This document shows positions 34,179 through 43,777 of a DNA stretch of 64,000 bases, one piece after another; positions within the stretch are counted from its first letter, which is position 1, and each line of letters opens with the position of its first letter. The DNA is from Arsenicibacter rosenii (GTDB lineage Bacteria; Bacteroidota; Bacteroidia; Cytophagales; Spirosomataceae): positions 310,001 through 374,000 of the forward strand of contig NZ_MORL01000001.1 of assembly GCF_001870735.1 (NCBI RefSeq), read 5' to 3'. Under the pieces are notes generated by a model. That model made no database searches and was not told where the DNA came from. It saw only the letters and a program-made list of their open reading frames with translations. The position numbers and the translations under genes were made by a program.

Positions 34179-37100
34179 ATGAAAAAAAGTCTATCACTTC
34201 TCTTTCTGGTAATGGCATTGGTTTGGAGCGCAGGGCATCGGGCCGTTGCGCAGACAACCCAGGCATCAATTGCCGGGATCATTTCAGAAACAAACAAGGG
34301 ACCACTGCCGGGTGCTACGGTATTGGTCCGGAATGAATCAACCGGTTTCTCGACCGGAACCGTTACCAACGTTAAAGGCGAATACCTCTTTAAAGAACTG
34401 CCGCTGGGCGGACCGTATACTATTAAGGTCACGTTTATCGGTTACGGAGAACAAAAGCGGACGGGGTACATGCTCAACCAGGGCGACGCTATCCGGATTA
34501 ACCTGAGCATGCAGGAAGACAACCAAACCCTCGAAGTGGTGGATGTGGTCGCGTCGGGTCTGCGGAATAAAGTAGAAAACTTCGGGGCGGCTACCGCCAT
34601 CTCGGCCCGTTCGATTGCGGCGCTGCCGGTAAACGGCCGGAACTTTACTTCCCTCACAGATCTGTCGCCGCTGAGCCGGGGCGGCAACCTGTCGGGGCAA
34701 CTGGGTTCGTCGACTAACTATACCATCGACGGCATGAATGCCAAGAACCCGACCTCGGCCGGGGCGACTACCAGCCGGAGCGGGGCACCCTATTCGATCT
34801 CGATTGAAGCCGTCCGCGAATTTAAGGTTGTGACGAATCAGTATGACGTTACCTTTGGCCGGGCGGGCGGCGGAACGGTGAGCGCCGTAACCCGTGCCGG
34901 TACCAACAAACTGTCCGGAAGCGCCTTTAATTACCTGCGGGCCAACTGGTTGTCGAGTCCGTACGACATTCGCGGCAACCGCCGGGTAAATGATTTCTCC
35001 ACCAGTCAGTTCGGGTTTTCGCTGGGAGGGCCGATTGTGCGGGATAAACTGCACTTCTTTGTGGTATGGGATCACCAGCAGGATTCGCGCCCGCTCATCA
35101 TCGCCGATATTCAGTCGGCCGCCGACGAAAACCGCTTTAACGTCACGCGTACCACCCTCGACCGCTTCGTGTCGATTGCCCGGAATCTGTACGGGGTTGC
35201 CAATACACCCCAGTATGGCACGTTCGACAAAGTACGTGGGTCTGATGCTGCCTTTGCCCGTATCGACTGGCAGATCAACCCGAAAAACCTGCTGACGGTC
35301 CGCAACAACTTTACCAGCGACCGGAACAAACTGGGCCTGCAGGACAATACGTCGATCAACATCTACGAGTCGTACGGGAATGACTATAACGTCGATAACA
35401 GCCTGTTGGCAACCCTGCGCACGTCGCTGAACCCGAAAGTTACCAATGAACTGAAGCTGCAACACCTCTATACCTACCAGAAAAGCAGCCCGAACGATCA
35501 GTTACCGTCGGCCAATATCCCGCGCGCAATCGTAGAAAACGTGGTGTCGGTCATCGACGGGGCAAACCGTTCGACCAACATTCAGATGGGCGGCCACCGG
35601 TTTGCGCAGGAGGGTTTTACGAATAACGTGCTTCAACTGGTTGATAACCTGTATTACAACACCGATAAGGTACAGTACACGTTTGGTCTCGACTTCATGT
35701 ATACCAATGCCAAATCGCTCTATGGCAGTGAGGTGAACGGCCGTTTCCACTATACCGTCGACGGTAGCCTGTCGGCCCTGGATAAGTTTGAGCGTCTGCA
35801 GCCATACCGGTATTACCGTGAAGTGCCATTGGTGGCTGATCCGACCGTGCGGGGCGAGATCATCAACGCCGGTGTGTACGGGCAGCTGCACACCCGCCTG
35901 GCACCCGGCATGGATTTCACCGGTGGCCTGCGGCTGGATGCGGCCCGCTACCCGTCGGCGCCGCTGAATGACGTCGTACTGAGCGAGTTGGGTTTACGGA
36001 CAGATAACAAAATCAAGTCGTTTGTCGTCCAGCCACGGGTGCAGCTGACCTGGGATGTGAATAACCTCGGCCGCGACGTGGTGCGTTTTGGTGCCGGTGT
36101 GTTTGCGTCGGATATCAATAACTACATGGTCATCAATAACCTGACGTTCGACGGGAAACACCTGGCGACGGTCGATGTCCGGAGCCCGAACCTGCCGACA
36201 CCGGATTTTCTGGCATACCGCAGCAACTACAACGCCATTCCGTCGCTGCCCGCCTTCCAGCTGCCGACCATCAACCTGAACGGACCGGATGCGAAAGTAC
36301 CAATCATGTACAAGGCCAATCTGTCGTACTCGCGCTTCCTGACCGATAAACTGAAGGTAGGTATAGCCGGCTTCATGACCCTGGGTCGCCAGAACTACAT
36401 GTATGTCGACCGCAACATGGTCACTGATCCGTATTTCCGGCTGGCCAACGAGGCTAATCGCGGGGTGTATGTACCGGCGGCTACCATGCCGGCCAACGGG
36501 GCAGGGGACTGGTTGCAGGGCCGTATCAGCCAGAAACTGGGCCGCGTACTGGAGCTGAACAGCCAGGGGAAAGTCAATCAGTTTGCGGTGGTACTCGACG
36601 GTACGTACCGGTATTTCCGTGACGGCGAAGTGACGCTGAGCTACACCTGGAGCGATACGAAGGACAATACATCGTATAACGGAAACGTAGCCAATACGGC
36701 TACCCTGTCACTGCCCGTTAAGGACGATCCGCGCGATCTGAGCAAAATGACGTATTCCGATAACCATTTCCGGAGCAAGGTGGTGTTCTACGGTACCTCG
36801 CCAACCATTTGGGGATTCAGCCTCGGAGTGCGCTATAGCGGTATTGGCGGCACACGGTATACTCTGTTGTCGGGTGCCAACAGCAACGCTGACTTCGTGT
36901 CGGGCACCAACGACCTTGCCTATATTTTTGACCGCAATGCCGAAAGTACACCGGCCAACATCAAAACCGGTCTGACTGCCATTCTGCAAAACCCGAATGC
37001 CAGCCAGAGCATCAAGGATTATATCGTGAAATACGCGGGTCAGATGGCGGAGCGGAACGGAGGCATCAACGGCTTTTACGGCGTGTGGGATGTTCGTATC

Positions 37101-37376
37101 AGCAAGCGGTTTAACCTGTTTAAAACGCATGCACTGGAAATCACTGCCGACGCGTTCAACTTTGCCAACCTGCTGAACCGGAATTGGGGCGTTAACAAAT
37201 CGCTGGGTACGCAGGCGTTGTATGCCCTGGGTATTCCGGCAACGTCAACGTCGGCGGCCGTGCCAGGTTTCGACAAGACAAAACAGCAGTTTGTGTACCG
37301 TGTGAATACGGCCGGTATTGTGTCGCCATCGGGCAACCCGTACCAGTTGCAGCTCGGCGCACGGTATAGTTTCTAA
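34179..37376 (+). CDS. TonB-dependent receptor with carboxypeptidase-like N-terminal domain
   Basis: This is a 1065-residue outer membrane receptor. In order: signal peptide (MKKSLSLLFLVMALVWSAGH to AVAQ), carboxypeptidase-regulatory-like domain (about 30-115, IAGIISETNKGPLPGATVLV), plug domain (about 125-230, NGRNFTSLTDLSPLSRGG, YTIDGMN), and a large beta-barrel ending YQLQLGARYSF. The typical SusC signature is not obvious and no SusD gene follows, so it belongs to the OmpA/oar-like orphan receptors (GRAGGGTVSAVTRAGTNKLSG is typical). The ligand is unknown. It is monocistronic, bounded by the long hairpin upstream and a strong bidirectional terminator downstream. Confidence 0.9.
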   Translation: MKKSLSLLFLVMALVWSAGHRAVAQTTQASIAGIISETNKGPLPGATVLVRNESTGFSTGTVTNVKGEYLFKELPLGGPYTIKVTFIGYGEQKRTGYMLNQGDAIRINLSMQEDNQTLEVVDVVASGLRNKVENFGAATAISARSIAALPVNGRNFTSLTDLSPLSRGGNLSGQLGSSTNYTIDGMNAKNPTSAGATTSRSGAPYSISIEAVREFKVVTNQYDVTFGRAGGGTVSAVTRAGTNKLSGSAFNYLRANWLSSPYDIRGNRRVNDFSTSQFGFSLGGPIVRDKLHFFVVWDHQQDSRPLIIADIQSAADENRFNVTRTTLDRFVSIARNLYGVANTPQYGTFDKVRGSDAAFARIDWQINPKNLLTVRNNFTSDRNKLGLQDNTSINIYESYGNDYNVDNSLLATLRTSLNPKVTNELKLQHLYTYQKSSPNDQLPSANIPRAIVENVVSVIDGANRSTNIQMGGHRFAQEGFTNNVLQLVDNLYYNTDKVQYTFGLDFMYTNAKSLYGSEVNGRFHYTVDGSLSALDKFERLQPYRYYREVPLVADPTVRGEIINAGVYGQLHTRLAPGMDFTGGLRLDAARYPSAPLNDVVLSELGLRTDNKIKSFVVQPRVQLTWDVNNLGRDVVRFGAGVFASDINNYMVINNLTFDGKHLATVDVRSPNLPTPDFLAYRSNYNAIPSLPAFQLPTINLNGPDAKVPIMYKANLSYSRFLTDKLKVGIAGFMTLGRQNYMYVDRNMVTDPYFRLANEANRGVYVPAATMPANGAGDWLQGRISQKLGRVLELNSQGKVNQFAVVLDGTYRYFRDGEVTLSYTWSDTKDNTSYNGNVANTATLSLPVKDDPRDLSKMTYSDNHFRSKVVFYGTSPTIWGFSLGVRYSGIGGTRYTLLSGANSNADFVSGTNDLAYIFDRNAESTPANIKTGLTAILQNPNASQSIKDYIVKYAGQMAERNGGINGFYGVWDVRISKRFNLFKTHALEITADAFNFANLLNRNWGVNKSLGTQALYALGIPATSTSAAVPGFDKTKQQFVYRVNTAGIVSPSGNPYQLQLGARYSF

Positions 37377-37397
37377 GGCCGGTCTATGAAGGTAATG

Positions 37398-37431
37398 AAA
37401 GCGGCCCCGGGCATATGCCCGGGGCCGCTTT
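37398..37431. terminator. Bidirectional terminator between receptor and glycosyltransferase
   Basis: A perfect palindrome, AAAGCGGCCCCGGGCAT and its complement, fills 34 bases between two convergent genes. The A and T flanks give U tracts in both directions. Confidence 0.85.
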
Positions 37432-37434
37432 TGT

Positions 37435-38778
37435 TCAGGCGATCAGCTCTTTAGCCGGATGAGACGTATTTTGAGGCGTCAGAACGTGGTCATCAAGTAT
37501 TTCGGACAGATAGCGGGTCGCCAGTCCGGTCGAATTATACTGGCTGAATTCGGCACGGATCTTTGATAAATGCTGCGCGTAGCTGTGATCATTGCCTATC
37601 TTATGCACCGCTTTTCTGATCTGTACCGGTGTGGGGGATTCGGTGTTGAGGTTAATCCCAAGGTGGCAGAAATCAATACGGGAAGCGATTTCAGCCTTTC
37701 CCTCATGAATGCCGGCGGCCACAACCGGTAGTTCGTGCTGTAAGGCCAGCATAACGCCGCCATAGCCGCTGTTTGTTACATACACGTTGGCATAGGGCAT
37801 CACCGACTCGAAAGGAATAAAATCGTCGATGATGATGTTGGACTGCGGAAACCGCTTTCGAAGTACGTCGGTTCCTGAACCGCCGGTAGTGGCAATCACC
37901 AGCGTATCCGGATCATCTTTGAAGGCTTCCAGGGTAGGCACCAGAATTTTTTCAATGTCACGCTCGAATGTGCCCTGGGTCGTCAACACGACCCGTTTAT
38001 ACCGGAGAGCACGGTCAACGTGAGCAAACCCCTTGGATTCAGAGGATTTATAGGGGAACATCGGGCCGACATAGCGTACATGCGGGCTGATGTTTTTGCG
38101 CGGAAACTCAAACCCGGGAACTCCGCTTTGTAAATAGACATCACACTGTTTTACGGCGGTATCAAAAATAAAGCTGCTTATGGGCTGAAGACCGTGATCG
38201 CGGCGAATGCTGTTGTAGAGCTCATTACAGGGTTTAAACATTACGTTGTTCACGGCGAACTGAAGTATCCGGATCAACTGACGACCGAAAAAGCCGGATT
38301 GTGGCTTAACGCCCATGCCGGTCGGGGGCACATACGGATCGGTCTCCGTCAGCGGCAACACGCCGACACAGGCCGTCTTTATCGGAAGCAGTTCGCGGAG
38401 AAAGGCACCCCCCAAAAAACCAATGTCATGAACCAGCATGTCAAACGGCCATTGTTTGTAGATGGCCTTCACATCGGCCACCTGCTCCGGTACCCGCAGT
38501 AAGAACACCTGATTGATATCGAACCGGAGTTTGGCAATCGGGTTTTTAAGCCGTATGCGTTCCGGGCAAAACGTGTCGATATTTTCCTGATTGATGGCCT
38601 GTGTGTTAACGTACGGGTAATGGTGTAAACCCAGTTCCGTGACTTTACGGCCATATTTGCCGCCTACCAGCCAGCGTACATCGTGGCCTTGTTCGTGGAG
38701 GTGTACGGCAAGGCTGGTCAGCGGGCTGAAATGTCCGTCAAAAGGGACGGTTGCGAAAAGGATACGTCGTTTGTTCAT
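37435..38778 (-). CDS. GT1-type (MGT/UGT) glycosyltransferase
   Basis: This 447-residue protein has the two Rossmann domains of GT-B fold enzymes. The N-terminal ILFATVPFDGHFSPLTSLAVHL contains the His after the GHFSP that acts as base in UGT-type enzymes. The C-terminal region has the donor-binding NSGYGGVMLALQHELPVVAAGI, matching the family pattern though not a canonical plant PSPG box. Such enzymes transfer nucleotide-activated sugars to small molecules, lipids or antibiotics. The acceptor is unknown. The gene is single, reading toward the TonB receptor. No signal peptide is visible, so it is cytoplasmic. Confidence 0.85.
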   Translation of the reverse strand: MNKRRILFATVPFDGHFSPLTSLAVHLHEQGHDVRWLVGGKYGRKVTELGLHHYPYVNTQAINQENIDTFCPERIRLKNPIAKLRFDINQVFLLRVPEQVADVKAIYKQWPFDMLVHDIGFLGGAFLRELLPIKTACVGVLPLTETDPYVPPTGMGVKPQSGFFGRQLIRILQFAVNNVMFKPCNELYNSIRRDHGLQPISSFIFDTAVKQCDVYLQSGVPGFEFPRKNISPHVRYVGPMFPYKSSESKGFAHVDRALRYKRVVLTTQGTFERDIEKILVPTLEAFKDDPDTLVIATTGGSGTDVLRKRFPQSNIIIDDFIPFESVMPYANVYVTNSGYGGVMLALQHELPVVAAGIHEGKAEIASRIDFCHLGINLNTESPTPVQIRKAVHKIGNDHSYAQHLSKIRAEFSQYNSTGLATRYLSEILDDHVLTPQNTSHPAKELIA

Positions 38779-38994
38779 GGTATTGTTGTTTATGTTGTCC
38801 GGTGTAAAATTGGCGTAGCACCGCCCAAAAACCAGCTGTCTGCCGGGTGAAACGGAAAACAGACCGGTTGAAACAACATTCCGGTTATGTGTCGCGGAAA
38901 AGCCCGACGATCAAGCCGGCAATTACGGCCTGCCCACCCATATCAGTTGCCGGGCTGATTAGTTTAGCTACCTGTTAGCGCATGTAAGTGCAAT

Positions 38995-39026
38995 TTTGAA
39001 AAATTGGTGACTTTTAGGTAAGTTTA
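38995..39026 (+). promoter_or_regulatory. Candidate promoter for the secreted protein at 39075
   Basis: TTTG at 38995-38998 and TAAGTTTA at 39019-39026 are separated by 20 bp, close to the -33/-7 consensus (last base of the -7 box differs). The start codon is about 45 bp downstream of the expected transcription start. Confidence 0.45.
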
Positions 39027-39074
39027 GTGGTGAAATAGCAACACAACTATTCGTAAACCTTTTCCTGAAACCCA

Positions 39075-39932
39075 ATGAAAAAACGTACTTGCCTGTTCAG
39101 TTATCTGGCGGGTTTTATGCTGCTGTTTGCCCTATCGGCGCATGCCCAGCTTATTTTTGTGCCTCAATCCGGAGCCCCTGCAACAGAGTCTTGCTTAAAC
39201 GGTTTCCCAATGACGCGGGTTGGTATTACACCGCCTCCTGAGGGGTCAACCACGATTAATTATATCGTCAGTCCGATCAGCGGAACAATCAGCTCAAGTG
39301 TTAATATGGTTATATACGTGGATGCAGATGCAACAGACGATTTATATGACGGAGCTTTTTACCTTCCAAACATAAGCGGTCCTGATTTCGGTACGGTTAC
39401 GCTGACGATGCCTGAAGGGACAAGAGCTTTTTCCTTTAAAGGGTTTAACCTTTTTAATGCAAGCAACGTCACGATTGAGGTAACCTCAACGGATGGAACG
39501 TCTTCTGTCGGGCCGATGCCTGTTTCCGCACCGGGAAGTGGAGCGAGAGGGTATTATGGGTTCTATACCGCAGACCCCTCAACAACGATCAGGCAGGTAA
39601 GTATTACTGCGAAAGGTTTACTGGGTATAGGTCAGCTCCGGATTTATCAGGGTGAATATATCAGCCCGAGCCAGGCCGCTTTTGCCGGCCCGCTTCAGGC
39701 AAGCATCCCCACTGTATGTGCCGGTCAGCCGGTTTCGCTGAATGCGACAGGTACCGGTAACTCCTTTGTCATTACGGGGCCGGATAACTATGTGTTTTCA
39801 ACCGTTTACCGCTCAATCGGCACCCATTCTTTCCGCGCAACCGGAATCACCCAACCCGGCCAATATACCCTGAAAAGTTCGCTGGGCTGTACGCAGTCAG
39901 TCAATACAATCACATTGACGAATTGCCCATAG
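39075..39932 (+). CDS. Secreted protein of unknown function with Ig-like C-terminus
   Basis: This 285-residue protein begins with a signal peptide (MKKRTCLFSYLAGFMLLFAL to AHAQ). Residues about 45-195 form a beta-rich domain (IVSPISGTISSSVNMVIYVD, DGAFYLPNISGPDFGTVTLT) that I do not recognise. The last 75 residues (TVCAGQPVSLNATGTGNSFV, QPGQYTLKSSLGCTQSVNTI) look like an Ig-like domain found in large T9SS-exported adhesins, but no T9SS tail follows: the protein ends at ITLTNCP. It could be a truncated or ancestral piece of such a protein. Base composition is more AT-rich than in its neighbours, which hints at separate origin. Confidence 0.6.
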   Translation: MKKRTCLFSYLAGFMLLFALSAHAQLIFVPQSGAPATESCLNGFPMTRVGITPPPEGSTTINYIVSPISGTISSSVNMVIYVDADATDDLYDGAFYLPNISGPDFGTVTLTMPEGTRAFSFKGFNLFNASNVTIEVTSTDGTSSVGPMPVSAPGSGARGYYGFYTADPSTTIRQVSITAKGLLGIGQLRIYQGEYISPSQAAFAGPLQASIPTVCAGQPVSLNATGTGNSFVITGPDNYVFSTVYRSIGTHSFRATGITQPGQYTLKSSLGCTQSVNTITLTNCP

Positions 39933-40078
39933 CAGCGTATAAGCAGACAAAATGAGTGTTTATAAAGGAATCAATGGTATAAATTTAAGCCCTTTGTGTG
40001 TACAATGTGGTTGGTAACCGGAAAACTTACGAACTTTAGGGTGACGCAATTTGACGAATACTCAACTATTCACTACGT

Positions 40079-42625
40079 ATGTTCAATCGGGTACTTCTGC
40101 TGGGAGCCCTCGCAGGAATGAGCCACGTTTCTGTGGCGCAACAAGCTTCATCAGTAACGGACAGTTATCAGTTTACAAAGGGATTATTTGCCCTGACCGG
40201 CAGCCGCTACGGGCGCGAAGCCATTTACACAGATCCGCTGGCCTATCAGCTTTACACAAAAACGCTTAAACAGCCGCAGGACGGCACCGTTTTCGGTACC
40301 GATGAGCAGGGGCGCGAGATCAGATGGATGCCCGTGACGGCCGACTCGACCAAACGGCTGCGGCCGCAGCTGACTATGCGCGGCAACGGCGGCGCGCCGG
40401 CTGGCCCGGGCGTGGTGGCCGGTAGCCTGCGCGGTGGTCTGGGGGCGGCAGGGGGCTATACCTACCTGACGTATGCATCGCCCAAAGATCAGGTGGCCAT
40501 CCTGAACATCAAAGGCAACAGTAACGTCTATGTCAACGGCGAGCTGCACATGGGCGATGCCTATAACATGGGTTATATGCACATCCCCGTAGCCCTGAAA
40601 AAAGGCCTGAACGAGCTGTATGCACGTGGTGTCATGATTACAGCGAGTCTTCAGTTTACGGCTAAAAAAGCATTGGTGATGACCGACGACCCGACCGTTC
40701 CGACGATCCGGGTCGGGGAGACCACACCGGCGCTCAATGCCGCCGTACTGGTGCTCAACACCACCGCCAAACCGCTGACCAATCTGGAACTGGTTGCCGT
40801 TATCGGCGGGAAACCGGTTAAAACCACGCTGGCAACAATTCCGGCGATGTCGGGCCGGAAAGTAGCCTTTGGGTTTGATCCGACCGGAGTGACGACCACC
40901 GGCAAACATGCCTGTACCCTGACGCTGATGCAGCAGGGGAAGCCGGTCGACCAGAATACGCTGACGATTGAAGCCGTGGCACCGGAAGCCTCGTACAGCC
41001 GGACCTTTATCAGTCAGATCGACGGGAGTTTGCAGTATTATGCCGTAACGCCACAGTCGGGGAAGGCAACGGGATCACCGGCGCTGTTTCTGTCCGTACA
41101 CGGGGCCGGGGTTGAGGCCATCGGGCAGGCGAGGGCCTACAAGCCTAAAGACTGGGGAAATCTGGTAGCGGCGACCAACCGCCGGCCGCGCGGTTTTAAC
41201 TGGGAAGACTGGGGGCGCCTCGATGCGCTGGAGGTTCTGACGATTGCCAAAGATCAGTTTAAACCGGATCCGCAACACATCTATCTGACCGGCCACTCCA
41301 TGGGTGGCCACGGGACATGGTTTCTGGGAGCTACTTATCCCGATAAGTGGGCGGCCATTGCGCCGTGTGCAGGGTATCCGACGCTGAAAGAATATGGTTC
41401 GGCCGATGGCGTGATTCCAGCCAACAGCCAGGACCCCGTGGAACAGATGCTGCTGCGGGCCGGTAACCAGAGCGATGTACTGAAGCTGACGAACAACTAT
41501 AAACCGCTGGGTGTCTACGTCTTCCATGGCGATGCCGACCGGACTGTGCCGGTAACCTATGCCCGCCAGATGCGGAAACTGCTGGGCGAAACACAGCCCG
41601 ACCTGACGTATTACGAGTACCCGGGGGGCAGCCACTGGTTCGGCGACCACAGCGTTGACTGGAAACCCATCTTCGATTTCTTTAAATGGCACCAGATTAA
41701 CCCGGATTCGACCATCCAGACGGTTGATTTTACGACCGCCAGTCCGGGCATTTCGGCAACCTACCGCTGGGCTACCATCGTGCAGCAGGAACAGCCGCTC
41801 AACTACAGCCGCCTGCAACTGACCCGCGACAAAAAATCAGTATCGGGCACGACAGCCAACGTGGCCGTGCTGCGGCTGGCCCTGGACGGGTTCGGGGGCA
41901 ATGCACCGGTTAATGTAATTCTTGACGGCCAGGCAGCGATTGCCTATGCGACCAAAAGTGCGCATGATACACTGACGCTCCGGAAATCGGACGGAAAGTG
42001 GACTGTCGGGCCGTTGCCGTCGCTGGCGCAGAAAGGCCCGCACCGGTACGGCACGTTCAAAGATGCGTTTAACTACCGGATGGTATATGTATACGGCACC
42101 AAAGGAACCAAAGAAGAAAACGACTGGAACTACCAGAAAGCCCGTTTTGACGCCGAAACATGGTATTACCGTGGTAACGGGGCGGTCGACCTGATTCCGG
42201 ATACGGAATACAATCTGACGGCTTATAAAGACCGTGGAGTGGTTCTGTTCGGTAATGCAACTAACAACGCTGCCTGGAAAGTGCTGCTCGCCGACTGTCC
42301 GATTCAGGTTGAACGGCAGCAGGTGCGGGCCGGTAACCAGCAGTGGTCGGGCGATGACCTGGCGGCCTGCTTTGTCTGGCCGATCCGTGGTTCTGCCAAC
42401 GCATCGGTAGCGGTAATTGGCGGAACCGGACTGAAAGGGATGCAGGCGGCTAATGCCAACCAGTACTTTGCCGGAGCCAGCGGTTTCCCTGACTTTATGA
42501 TCTTTGGCCTGGATATGGTGAAAAACGGCAGCAAAGGCGTCCGGATGGCCGGCTTCTTTGACAATGACTGGAAACTTTCGCCGGAAAATTACGTAATAAA
42601 CAGCTCGCTGAGTGAAGGGAAATAA
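40079..42625 (+). CDS. Secreted esterase/prolyl oligopeptidase-type hydrolase
   Basis: This 848-residue alpha/beta hydrolase has a signal peptide (MFNRVLLLGALAGMSHVSVAQ). The nucleophile Ser407 lies in TGHSMGGHGTWFLGATYP. The Asp and His of the triad are probably in FHGDADRTVPV and PGGSHWFGDHS. An N-terminal beta-sandwich region (about 90-330) and a C-terminal region (about 560-848) of unknown type flank the catalytic domain. The architecture resembles secreted feruloyl or acetyl esterases that remove acyl groups from plant polysaccharides, which fits the glycosidase-rich surroundings, but a peptidase is not excluded. The palindromic repeat at 42651 follows the gene. Confidence 0.78.
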   Translation: MFNRVLLLGALAGMSHVSVAQQASSVTDSYQFTKGLFALTGSRYGREAIYTDPLAYQLYTKTLKQPQDGTVFGTDEQGREIRWMPVTADSTKRLRPQLTMRGNGGAPAGPGVVAGSLRGGLGAAGGYTYLTYASPKDQVAILNIKGNSNVYVNGELHMGDAYNMGYMHIPVALKKGLNELYARGVMITASLQFTAKKALVMTDDPTVPTIRVGETTPALNAAVLVLNTTAKPLTNLELVAVIGGKPVKTTLATIPAMSGRKVAFGFDPTGVTTTGKHACTLTLMQQGKPVDQNTLTIEAVAPEASYSRTFISQIDGSLQYYAVTPQSGKATGSPALFLSVHGAGVEAIGQARAYKPKDWGNLVAATNRRPRGFNWEDWGRLDALEVLTIAKDQFKPDPQHIYLTGHSMGGHGTWFLGATYPDKWAAIAPCAGYPTLKEYGSADGVIPANSQDPVEQMLLRAGNQSDVLKLTNNYKPLGVYVFHGDADRTVPVTYARQMRKLLGETQPDLTYYEYPGGSHWFGDHSVDWKPIFDFFKWHQINPDSTIQTVDFTTASPGISATYRWATIVQQEQPLNYSRLQLTRDKKSVSGTTANVAVLRLALDGFGGNAPVNVILDGQAAIAYATKSAHDTLTLRKSDGKWTVGPLPSLAQKGPHRYGTFKDAFNYRMVYVYGTKGTKEENDWNYQKARFDAETWYYRGNGAVDLIPDTEYNLTAYKDRGVVLFGNATNNAAWKVLLADCPIQVERQQVRAGNQQWSGDDLAACFVWPIRGSANASVAVIGGTGLKGMQAANANQYFAGASGFPDFMIFGLDMVKNGSKGVRMAGFFDNDWKLSPENYVINSSLSEGK

Positions 42626-42650
42626 TAAATCAGGCTGTAAATAAACGTTT

Positions 42651-42714
42651 ACCACATAGACACATAAGACACAAAAGGTTTTGATAACTATGTTTTCTAG
42701 TGTGGCTATGTGGT
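42651..42714 (+). repeat. Palindromic repeat, copy 3 (ACCACATAG family)
   Basis: It begins ACCACATAGACACATAAG and ends GTGTGGCTATGTGGT like copies 1 and 2, but the loop region differs. It fills the 97-bp gap between convergent genes and may act as a bidirectional terminator there. Confidence 0.8.
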
Positions 42715-42722
42715 AAAAAAGC

Positions 42723-43589
42723 CTATTCGTCCAGCACAATGGCCAGAAAACCATCCCGCACCGCAAGGCGGGATATTTTTTTGGCCGGTAAGTCAGCCGG
42801 AAGCGGTACCCGGGTCCAGACCTTTGTTTTCGGTGTAAAGGCCCACAATTGTGTCCCTCGGCTTTCGAGAAGCATACCGTCGGGTGTCCAGGCATTGTAA
42901 TGCTCAGAGTCGGGGTCACTGTCGGTAAGGTCAGTGAGTTTTTTGGTTTTCGGGTCAAATTCGCGCACTATCCAGCGGTTGCCGGTCTGCTGTACAAAGC
43001 TGAATGTGTTGCGGCCCGGAATTTTGTGCAGCGAGCGGCCGATCTGCGGCGCAATGACGGCGTCTGTTCCCGCTTTCAGGTCGAAATAATGCAGTGCGTT
43101 TGGCTCCCCCAGCACGAAGGCAACGGCTTCGTTGTCGTTGATCCAGGCCTGATAGCCGATCTTGCCGGTTTTTTGGGAGGCAAAAATCAGCCGTGTGGTG
43201 TTGGGGTCCGCAAGCGAATAGGCCACCAGATCCTGGTCGCCCGAGGCTTTCCGCTGCACAATACAAGACAGGTCGCGCTGATTGGGCAGCACCGTTGGCG
43301 AGTACTCCGAATCAGGGGTTTTAGTCAGCTGCGTGCGGGTGCCGGTGCTGAGGTCATACACCATGATATCGGTCTGGTTGTCCGGCATCATCGATGTGTA
43401 ATACAACAGCGGTTTTGACGGATGAAAAAACGGCTGATTGTCGTAACCGGTTTTGTTTGAGATGTTTGCCGGATCAGAAAGTGCCGGAATGCCGTTTGCT
43501 GACGTGACGCGCATCAGGTAAACGTCGGTGCCGTTTTGAGCACAGGCCAGGGCAGGCAGCAAGCCAAGGAGAACGAGTAGTGATTTCAT
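42723..43589 (-). CDS. Exported PD40/TolB-like beta-propeller protein
   Basis: This 288-residue protein starts with a signal peptide (MKSLLVLLGLLPALACA, then QNGTD); the longer frame to 43637 adds an implausible N-terminus. The rest shows WD40-like (PD40) repeats as in TolB and S9 peptidase propellers: NQPFFHPSKPLLYYTSMMPDNQ followed by TDIMVYDLSTGTRTQLTKTPDSEYSP and later HYNAWTPDGMLLESRG. No catalytic domain is fused. It probably binds a protein or glycan partner in the periplasm. It is convergent with the esterase gene. Confidence 0.75.
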   Translation of the reverse strand: MKSLLVLLGLLPALACAQNGTDVYLMRVTSANGIPALSDPANISNKTGYDNQPFFHPSKPLLYYTSMMPDNQTDIMVYDLSTGTRTQLTKTPDSEYSPTVLPNQRDLSCIVQRKASGDQDLVAYSLADPNTTRLIFASQKTGKIGYQAWINDNEAVAFVLGEPNALHYFDLKAGTDAVIAPQIGRSLHKIPGRNTFSFVQQTGNRWIVREFDPKTKKLTDLTDSDPDSEHYNAWTPDGMLLESRGTQLWAFTPKTKVWTRVPLPADLPAKKISRLAVRDGFLAIVLDE

Positions 43590-43742
43590 CTCCATAAATA
43601 TGCTAATAAAACTGATTAGCTTGCTAACATGATACAAGAAGTAGCTTCCGGAATGTGCGATCTTTGCAAACGAAATGGAACACGAATTTTACTGTAGAGA
43701 ATAAATCCTCAAGTTTGTTTCATCATAGGTTAAGGAGATTGT

Positions 43743-43777
43743 AAGGTCTTTGGCATTGCCGGAGACCTTATTTTTTT
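43743..43777 (+). terminator. Plus-strand intrinsic terminator without an assigned gene
   Basis: The stem AAGGTCT/AGACCTT (43743-43749, 43763-43769) is followed by ATTTTTTTA. The flanking genes on both sides are on the minus strand, so this U tract fits only a plus-strand transcript beginning in the 43590-43742 gap. Confidence 0.6.
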